Of a DNA stretch of 7,734 nucleotides, positions 1-4,608 are shown piece after piece (within the stretch, counting starts at the first letter, position 1; every line of letters starts with the position of its first letter). The notes beneath the pieces were generated by a model. That model did no database searches and was not told where the DNA came from. It saw nothing but the letters and a program-made list of their open reading frames with translations. The translations under genes and the position numbers were made by a program. Origin of the DNA: Armatimonadota bacterium (GTDB taxonomy: Bacteria; Armatimonadota; Armatimonadia; Armatimonadales; Armatimonadaceae); contig JACMIU010000451.1 of the NCBI GenBank assembly GCA_014380985.1, positions 1-7,734 of the forward strand. Direction: 5' to 3'.

Positions 1-720
1 ATCGCTCACGGTGAACGCCCCCCGGTCAAAGGCGATAATCAAATCTTCCTTGCCGTTGCCGAGGTCGCGGGGACGGTTCAGCACCATCGTAATCACCGGT
101 CGCCCCTCGTCGTCGCGCCCCACGGCGTCATCAATCGGCATCGGCTTCGCGCTGGTTTCGCCGCGTTTGAAAAAAGTGATGTTTTTGCCGAGCGTGATTC
201 GCGCCCGCTTGTACGTTTTCTTTCCCGTCACGCCCGGCACGGACACCGCGCCGAGGGTCGCCACCTGCCCCGCGCCGCCGATTTCCGCGAGGTCTACGAC
301 GCGCCCGGCATCATCCGCCCAAACCGGGAACGATTGCTCATCCGCCGAAACGAGTTCCACGGCGTGAACCGTGACAAACACATGGGAATAATCGCCCGGC
401 TGCATTTTCTGTTCGGCGTTCGCGGTGGTGGTGGCGAAATTGCCCGGCTTCTGCGTCGCGCCGGGAATCCGGTCGGCACTGCTGTTATAATCGGACACAA
501 ACAAGCCAAGCCGTTTGGCGGGAAGCACCGAACTGGTGACACCTTTCGTGCCGCCGGGTGCGCCGGTCGCGGTGTCGCCGGTGCGCGACGACAGCGACGG
601 GGAGTTCAAACTTTGCCCGGTTCCCGCGCCGCATCCCGTGAGTAAGAGAGGCAGTGCGAAAACGCACAGCGAAATCCCGGCGAAAATGCCGATACTGTAA
701 AAGGCGTGATTTGTTTTCAT
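1..720 (-). CDS. Secreted lipoprotein, DUF4382-like (3' end outside window)
   Basis: This frame is open for 240 codons from the ATG at 720 down to the left edge, so the C-terminus is missing. Residues 1-30 form a lipoprotein signal peptide: a basic start (MKTNHAF), a hydrophobic stretch, and the lipobox LLTGC with the acylated Cys at residue 30. A Ser/Thr/Gly-rich linker follows to about residue 65. The next part, with LGLFVSD, then DYSHVFVTVHAVEL, a VVDLAEIGG stretch and a segment around YKRARITLG, follows the order typical of DUF4382 proteins (a beta-rich domain of unknown function in exported lipoproteins). That family call is from memory of the pattern and is moderate. The protein should sit on the outer face of a membrane; no enzymatic motif is visible. 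It is divergent from the GspE-like gene, with a 123-bp gap. Several overlapping frames exist here, but only this one carries a signal peptide and a coherent domain. Confidence 0.75.
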   Translation of the reverse strand, partial: MKTNHAFYSIGIFAGISLCVFALPLLLTGCGAGTGQSLNSPSLSSRTGDTATGAPGGTKGVTSSVLPAKRLGLFVSDYNSSADRIPGATQKPGNFATTTANAEQKMQPGDYSHVFVTVHAVELVSADEQSFPVWADDAGRVVDLAEIGGAGQVATLGAVSVPGVTGKKTYKRARITLGKNITFFKRGETSAKPMPIDDAVGRDDEGRPVITMVLNRPRDLGNGKEDLIIAFDRGAFTVSD

Positions 721-785
721 GGCGTCTGTGTTTTCTCCGCGCTGTGGCTTACCTGCCTGTCCATGCAGGAAAAGCCGACCGGTTT

Positions 786-794
786 ATTGTATCA
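786..794 (-). promoter_or_regulatory. Extended -10 promoter for the lipoprotein gene
   Basis: On the minus strand this reads TGATACAAT, an extended -10 (TGn plus TACAAT). No good -35 is seen 16-18 bp upstream. Transcription would start near 779, giving a leader of about 60 nt before the ATG at 720. The tRNA-Arg promoter at 3998-4006 has the same TGn-TACAAT form followed by the same AAACC. Confidence 0.5.
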
Positions 795-843
795 AACAAC
801 GCGGGCGAAACACACGCCGCGCCTGCAACAAAGGTATAAAAAA

Positions 844-2661
844 GTGGAAGATCAATTATTGTCCGAACCGACGCCAAGCCGCCTCGGTGAGATTTGCGTC
901 ACCCTCGGCAAGATTTCCCCGACGCAACTGGTCGAGGTTTTGACGCAACAAAAGCAGACCGGGCAACGCTTTGGCGATATTTTGCGCGACCGGGGCTATG
1001 TCGGCGAGCGCGATATTGCCGAAGCGATGGCGGTGCAACTCGGTGTGCCGTTCCACGATTTGGAGAATACGCCCGCGCAGGAAAGCGTCGCCGCCCTACT
1101 TCCGGCGCAAGCCGCGCTGACCTTTGTCATGCTTCCGGTGCGAATGGGCGAAAACGACCAGATGCGTCTGGCGATGCTCAACCCCGCCGACACCGAAGCG
1201 ATTGAGGTGGCGACGCGCCTTTCCGGCAAAACGCCCGAACCGGTGCTGTGCGAAAGCGCGGTGTTGCGCCGCGCCCTAAGCGCGATTTACGGGAGCGCGG
1301 CGGGCGACGCGCTATCGCCCCTGCCGTTCGGCGGCGACGAGTACGCAGCGGCGGCTGCGATGACCGCGACCGCGACCGCGCTGTCGCCGGTGCAAACTGC
1401 ACTCGCCGCCCTGTCGCACGTTTCCGGCGTGGACGACATCAGCGGCGCGGCGCGGGAGTTGCTTGCCGCCCTTTTAGACGAGGCGGTGCAAATCGGCGCG
1501 ATGTCGGTAGCGATTGAACCGGTCGGCGGTTACGCGCAGATAGCGTACCGGTTGCCGCACCGTCAGCAACGCCGCGCCGTGCTTCGCTCGGCGCACCGGT
1601 TGCCGCGTCCCGCGCAAACCGCACTTCTCGCCGAAATCAAGCGCGAGGCGAACGCCGACCCGGCGGAACGTCGCCGCCCGCAACGCGGATGGCTACCGCC
1701 GATAACCGAAGCAGGGATGCCGCTTCTCGATTTGCGCGTTTCGCTTCTCCCGGAGCTGCACGGGGAACGGGTTTTGATTCAACTTTTGCGGCGCGACCCG
1801 GTTCAGGCGCACCTACTGGAGCGGTTCCAACTGCCGAACGCGCAAAAAACCGCCCTCGCCGATCTGCTGGCGCGGCGCGGCGGGCTGGTATTGGTCACGG
1901 GGCAACACTGGCTCGAAACGCTATACAACTTAGCCGGGGTGTTTTCGGCGGACGAAAACGCTACGGGGCGCACCGTGGCGACGTGCGAACAGGCGGTTCG
2001 CTACGAACTGCCGCACCTGTCGCAGTATGTGGTGGAGCCGATGGAATCGTCGCCGGAAGCCATCGCTATAGCGGTGGCGAACGCCGTGGACGCGCTTCTT
2101 AGCCAAGACCCGGATGTGGTGATTGCGAACGCTTCGGCGGCGCACCCGCGTATCGCGGCGGCGGTGTGCCGCGTGTCGTCGGTCGCCTCGGCGACAAGCC
2201 CGCTGGTGTTGGTCGGCATCAGCGCGGCGGGCGACGCTTTAGACACGGCGGGCGCGGCAACCGCCTTGAAGCAAGCCGTGGGTTCCGAGGTCGCCGCAAA
2301 CGCCCTGCTCGGCGTTTACACGGAGCGACGCCTGCGGCGGCTCTGTCTGTCGTGCCGCGAACTGGTCGAAGCCGACGACGCCACCGCGACGCGCCTCGGC
2401 ATCGAACCGGGCGAAAACGTCTATCGCGCCGTGGGTTGCGCCCGGTGCGAGAAAACCGGCTACGTCGGCGAGTTCGATGTGCAAGAAGTGCTGGTGTGCG
2501 ACAACGGTTTCACCCGGCTACTGCGCGAAAACGTGGACGCTTGGACGCTCCGGCACTACGCGGCGGCGCACGGCATGGTGGCACTCAAAGACACGGCGGT
2601 CGCCCGCGTCCGCGCCGGGCTAACGTCCCCGGCGGAACTGATCGCGCAAGGGATTGTTTGA
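844..2661 (+). CDS. GspE/PilB-family protein with degenerate ATPase site (pseudo-ATPase)
   Basis: The protein is 605 aa from the chosen GTG. Residues about 13-148 match the GspE/PilB N-terminal (MshEN-type) domain (LGEICVTLGKI, FGDILRDRGYV, LGVPF, NPAD). An Ala-rich linker follows, then the N2 region (ARELLAALLDEA; canonical SDIHIEP replaced by M-SVAIEP at 220-226), AERRRPQRGW (274-283), and DLRVSLLPELHGERV. The C4 zinc motif is intact (C501, C504, C532, C535, then KTGYVGE). The active site is not: Walker A GPTGSGKTTTLY is replaced by the shorter GQHWLETLY (353-361). The Asp box TIEDPVEY reads TCEQAVRY (380-387). Walker B keeps DPDV (422-425), but the catalytic Glu position is Ala430. The His box STLHTN reads VGISAA (457-462). 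ATP hydrolysis is therefore unlikely, and a structural or regulatory role in a type IV pilus or type II secretion motor is inferred. Start: AAAGG at 830-834 precedes GTG 844, and upstream in-frame ATGs would run into the divergent gene's leader. TTG 859 is an alternative. Confidence 0.88.
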   Translation: MEDQLLSEPTPSRLGEICVTLGKISPTQLVEVLTQQKQTGQRFGDILRDRGYVGERDIAEAMAVQLGVPFHDLENTPAQESVAALLPAQAALTFVMLPVRMGENDQMRLAMLNPADTEAIEVATRLSGKTPEPVLCESAVLRRALSAIYGSAAGDALSPLPFGGDEYAAAAAMTATATALSPVQTALAALSHVSGVDDISGAARELLAALLDEAVQIGAMSVAIEPVGGYAQIAYRLPHRQQRRAVLRSAHRLPRPAQTALLAEIKREANADPAERRRPQRGWLPPITEAGMPLLDLRVSLLPELHGERVLIQLLRRDPVQAHLLERFQLPNAQKTALADLLARRGGLVLVTGQHWLETLYNLAGVFSADENATGRTVATCEQAVRYELPHLSQYVVEPMESSPEAIAIAVANAVDALLSQDPDVVIANASAAHPRIAAAVCRVSSVASATSPLVLVGISAAGDALDTAGAATALKQAVGSEVAANALLGVYTERRLRRLCLSCRELVEADDATATRLGIEPGENVYRAVGCARCEKTGYVGEFDVQEVLVCDNGFTRLLRENVDAWTLRHYAAAHGMVALKDTAVARVRAGLTSPAELIAQGIV

Positions 2662-2673
2662 CGCGGCTGACGG

Positions 2674-2679
2674 TATAAT
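2674..2679 (+). promoter_or_regulatory. -10 box upstream of the toxin-antitoxin operon
   Basis: A perfect TATAAT lies 12 bp after the stop of the GspE-like gene and 36 bp before the vapB-like ATG. No good -35 is found at 16-18 bp; a TTGACG at 2658-2663 is too close (10-bp spacer). Transcription would begin near 2686. Ribbon-helix-helix antitoxins usually repress their own promoter, but no clear operator palindrome was identified. Confidence 0.5.
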
Positions 2680-2715
2680 GAGGGCGGAACTTCAGCGCGA
2701 AAGGACGCCCAAAAA

Positions 2716-2955
2716 ATGACGAAACTGCAAATCGAATTATCCGACGAAACGTATGAAGCGATACGCAAAGAAGCCGACCACTTCGAGATGAGCGTGGAAG
2801 AGTATATCCGTCGCATGATGGTAAAGTTACACGCCTTCCGCGTCACCTACCCACTTAAAGAAGCGAGGGCATACCTTGACCGTCTTTGGCGCGGCGATGT
2901 GCCGGGCGATGGCATTCCGGCGATTCATTACTTTCCTGATCTTAGGGACAAATAG
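2716..2955 (+). CDS. Ribbon-helix-helix antitoxin, VapB-like
   Basis: This 79-aa protein begins with a short beta strand (KLQIELSDE) and two predicted helices (TYEAIRKEADHF and SVEEYIRRMMVK). This is the ribbon-helix-helix DNA-binding arrangement of VapB-type antitoxins, which dimerise to bind the operator. The C-terminal half (PLKEARAYLDRLWRGDVP onward) would be the toxin-wrapping segment. An AAGGA at 2701-2705 lies 10 nt before the ATG. The stop is separated by one base from the ATG of the PIN toxin gene, as expected for a co-transcribed TA pair. The frame is intact even though the partner toxin is broken. The DNA is less GC-rich than the genes on either side, which suggests separate ancestry. 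The antitoxin role is inferred from fold pattern and position. Confidence 0.8.
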   Translation: MTKLQIELSDETYEAIRKEADHFEMSVEEYIRRMMVKLHAFRVTYPLKEARAYLDRLWRGDVPGDGIPAIHYFPDLRDK

Positions 2956-2956
2956 C

Positions 2957-3431
2957 ATGGAGAAAGTTTCCTATCTTCTGGACACAAGTATCTTGGTTCA
3001 TCTGGTGCGCGGCGAAGCCAGCAGTACAACGATAACCTTGATTTCGGCTACCCCGATTCGACCTGTTCACTGGGCGTAATCGCGTTCACCTATCCTATGT
3101 CACGGTAGCCGAAATCAAGGTTATCGCCGATAGGAACCAGTGGGGCTTGGATAAACGCTCAACGCTTGCGGATTATCTACGGCGATTTATTGCCGTAAAT
3201 GTCGGAGGCGACTTGATGTTGGACGCATACATAGCGATAGAAGCGTATAATTACTACGAGGGGCGCGACATGGGTAGCAAAAACGACCTGTGGATTGCGG
3301 CGACGGCGCGTGTTCATCGGATGACGCTCATCACGACCGACAAAGATTTCATTCACTTGCGAGATACCTTTATCTCGGTTGCCTACATGGATCCGGTGAA
3401 AGGAGTATTGACCAATGATTTTGACGATTGA
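2957..3431 (+). pseudogene. VapC-like PIN-domain toxin, frame-broken
   Basis: VapC-type toxins are PIN-domain ribonucleases. The start is clear: AGGGA at 2944-2948, ATG at 2957, and the N-terminus SYLLDTSILVHLVRGEA with the first catalytic Asp (D9). This frame then departs from the family pattern and stops at TAA 3077-3079. The rest of the toxin is in another frame, open from 3042 to the TGA at 3431: VTVAEIK with the second acidic residue (codon 3111), KNDLWIAATA (Asp codon 3285) and TTDKDF (Asp codon 3339). All PIN acidic residues survive, but in two frames. The break falls exactly where a 23-bp inverted copy of the VAEIKVIA-coding segment sits (3030-3052). Net repair needs a change of 1 mod 3; deleting 23 bp alone is not enough. 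A TTG at 3147 could start a C-terminal fragment, but it would lack the N-terminal Asp, so activity is unlikely. A sequencing or amplification artefact is possible. Confidence 0.82.
3030..3126. repeat. Perfect 23-bp inverted repeat within the vapC-like gene
   Basis: The left arm 3030-3052 is the exact reverse complement of the right arm 3104-3126; the loop 3053-3103 is 51 bp. The right arm encodes the conserved PIN segment around VAEIK, so it is the original; the left arm looks like an inverted copy. Pairing stops at once outside both arms. If the left arm is removed, the sequence can be read as QYN joined to RFDLFTGRNRVHLS, which suits the family spacing, although one further 1-base shift upstream is still needed. 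A template-switch insertion during replication is the likeliest origin. Confidence 0.93.
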
Positions 3432-3564
3432 ATTGCCCGATGATACCTATGAAGCCTTGTTTTCCGAAGCCGAGGACGACGGCATAACGGCGAATAAACG
3501 GGTAGAGATTTTGGTGAACCGTCGCGCCAAACGCCCGATGCCGACCGAGGACGGCAAGCGATGA
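3415..3564 (+). CDS. Short RHH antitoxin-like protein, possibly truncated by an in-frame TGA
   Basis: This 49-aa protein begins MILTIELPDDTYEALFSEAE, closely resembling the N-terminus of the intact antitoxin at 2716 (L-IEL-D-TYEA--EA). Both look like ribbon-helix-helix strands plus first helix. A strong Shine-Dalgarno (AAAGGAG, 3399-3405) lies 9 nt before the ATG at 3415. The gene overlaps the end of the vapC-like frame by 17 nt, so translation would be coupled to it. After the TGA at 3562-3564 the same frame stays open for 26 codons to TAA 3643-3645 and reads like a genuine Pro/acidic C-terminal tail (LIGLPPLQTDLDDLPVES and so on). A TGG-to-TGA change could have shortened the gene. No toxin gene follows. 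It may be the remnant of a second TA pair or an orphan antitoxin. Confidence 0.6.
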   Translation: MILTIELPDDTYEALFSEAEDDGITANKRVEILVNRRAKRPMPTEDGKR

Positions 3565-3641
3565 CTGATCGGTTTGCCCCCGCTACAAACCGATTTGGAC
3601 GATTTACCGGTTGAATCCGCGCCCGCACCGAAGCCGGTTTT

Positions 3642-3941
3642 CTAATCGGAGTACGGGTTGTTGATGCGGGCGATGACATCGCGGAGCGGTAGGTCGTCGG
3701 GGGCGTCGGCGACGGCGCGGTTCAGTTCGTCTAAAAGCCGGGCGCGGCGTTCGCTCGCGGCACGTTCCTCGGCGGACGGGTCGTGATGCAGGACGCGGAG
3801 CCATTCGCGCAGTTTGCGCGGCATCCGTGGCAGGGCGAACCGCCCTGAAGTAGGTGGGGCGGCGGGCGCGGGGGTGTCGGTGGGATCAGGCGCGGCGGGT
3901 TCGTTCACAACACGTTTTCTTTCACCGTAGTAATACCGCAT
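3642..3941 (-). CDS. Small hypothetical protein, unrecognised
   Basis: This 99-aa frame is on the minus strand between the TA patch and the tRNA-Arg gene. A purine-rich AAGGGGG lies a few bases before the ATG (3939-3941), a plausible ribosome site. The N-terminus is basic and aromatic (MRYYYGERKRVV). A Pro/Ala/Thr/Asp-rich stretch follows to about residue 32, then an amphipathic, charged helical part (RKLREWLRVLHHDPSAEERAA) and a C-terminal helix ending NNPYSD. There is no signal peptide, membrane segment, cysteine pair or catalytic motif. Base use fits the high-GC host genes rather than the TA patch. Its stop overlaps, tail to tail, the possible read-through tail of the gene at 3415. I cannot assign a function; the low-complexity half lowers confidence that it is a conserved gene. 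Confidence 0.5.
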   Translation of the reverse strand: MRYYYGERKRVVNEPAAPDPTDTPAPAAPPTSGRFALPRMPRKLREWLRVLHHDPSAEERAASERRARLLDELNRAVADAPDDLPLRDVIARINNPYSD

Positions 3942-3997
3942 TTTGCCCCCTTAGCAAACATACGCGGTGACATCCCCGCACGGGCAAGCCGGGTGCG

Positions 3998-4006
3998 TGG
4001 TACAAT
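3998..4006 (+). promoter_or_regulatory. Extended -10 promoter for tRNA-Arg (and perhaps the phosphatase/AAA+ genes)
   Basis: TGGTACAAT is an extended -10 without a clear -35. Transcription would begin near 4013, about 9 nt before the mature tRNA. No terminator or second promoter is evident before the phosphatase gene at 4126, so the same transcript may continue into it. Confidence 0.55.
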
Positions 4007-4021
4007 AAACCGTTTGGTTGT

Positions 4022-4094
4022 GCGCCCGTAGCTCAGCGGATAGAGCAAGGGATTTCTACTCCCTTGGCCGGGGGTTCGATTCCCTCCGGGCGCG
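4022..4094 (+). tRNA. tRNA-Arg (anticodon TCT)
   Basis: A complete 73-nt cloverleaf: acceptor GCGCCCG (4022-4028) pairs with CGGGCGC (4087-4093), with discriminator G4094. The D stem is GCTC/GAGC. The anticodon stem AGGGA/TCCCT encloses loop TTTCTAC with anticodon TCT at 4055-4057. The T arm carries TTCGATT (T stem GGGGG/CCCTC with one G-T pair). CCA is not encoded, so it must be added after transcription. This tRNA reads AGA/AGG, which are rare codons in such GC-rich genes. Confidence 0.96.
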
Positions 4095-4125
4095 TGTGAT
4101 TTTAGACCTGCTAAGGCTTCGATTC

Positions 4126-4608
4126 GTGCCACCAGAAAACCGCCTCTTTCCCACGCTTCGACCGGTGTACGCTTTTTTCCCGTTTAGCCAAACGCTGGCG
4201 ACGGCGGGGCAACCGACCGCCACGCAGTTCGCGTTGGTGCGGGACGCGGGCTTCGATACGGTGATCAACCTCGCGCCGGAAGACAGCACCGGCGCACTCG
4301 CCGATGAAGATTTGATTGTGGAAAACCTCGGCATGAACTACGTGCCGGTTCCCGTGCGCTGGCAAAACCCGACCGACGCCGACCTGCACCGATTTTTCGC
4401 CGAAATGGACGAGCGGAAACAGCGCGAAAAACTGTTTGTGCATTGCATCGCCAATATGCGCGTGTCGGCGTTTATGTATCTGTACCGCGTTTCGCGTGAA
4501 GGCGTCGCCGAACCCGAAGCCCGCGCCGCCATGCACTCTATCTGGACGCCGAACGAGACGTGGCAGGCGTTCCTTCATGCCGAGTTCAACGATGACCAAC
4601 CCGCGTAG
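4126..4608 (+). CDS. Protein tyrosine phosphatase family protein (DUF442/BLH-like)
   Basis: A 160-aa cytoplasmic protein. It shows the pattern of the small phosphatase family related to DUF442 (beta-lactamase hydrolase-like): LATAGQPTATQFALVRDAGFDTVINLAPED early on, then YVPVPVRWQNPTDADL, and the phosphate-binding loop VHCIANMRVSAF with Cys107 as nucleophile and Arg112. The loop is CX4R rather than the classical CX5R; as I recall, HCxxNxRxS is usual in this subfamily. The end, GVAEPEARAAMHSIWTPNETWQAF, also fits. The substrate is unknown. Start: the frame extends back into the tRNA, so an internal start is needed. GTG 4126 has AAGG at 4113-4116 with a 9-nt spacer; GTG 4096 is an alternative without such a site. 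The gene begins 31 nt after the tRNA and overlaps the next gene by 17 nt, implying a shared transcript and coupled translation with the AAA+ gene. Confidence 0.82.
   Translation: MPPENRLFPTLRPVYAFFPFSQTLATAGQPTATQFALVRDAGFDTVINLAPEDSTGALADEDLIVENLGMNYVPVPVRWQNPTDADLHRFFAEMDERKQREKLFVHCIANMRVSAFMYLYRVSREGVAEPEARAAMHSIWTPNETWQAFLHAEFNDDQPA

Noticed and set aside
11..645. Plus-strand frames opposite the lipoprotein
   Set aside because: The minus strand carries an uninterrupted signal peptide, lipobox and domain; the plus-strand frames are short, overlapping and Arg/Ser-rich.
706..843. N-terminal extension of the GspE-like protein to an ATG at 706 or 763
   Set aside because: It would overlap the start or leader of the divergent lipoprotein gene, has no ribosome site, and adds no recognisable domain; the MshEN-type domain begins after GTG 844.
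3053..3103. Invertible 51-bp switch between the inverted repeat arms
   Set aside because: The segment encodes part of the PIN toxin in the orientation seen, and no recombinase gene or known crossover site is nearby; a one-time templated insertion explains it better.
3561..3614. 17-codon frame starting in the ATGA overlap at the end of the second antitoxin-like gene
   Set aside because: It is very short and has no motif; the frame continuing past the TGA looks more coding.
4111..4599. 162-codon minus-strand frame opposite the phosphatase gene
   Set aside because: The plus strand encodes a coherent phosphatase; the antisense translation has no motif and would need to be read toward the tRNA.
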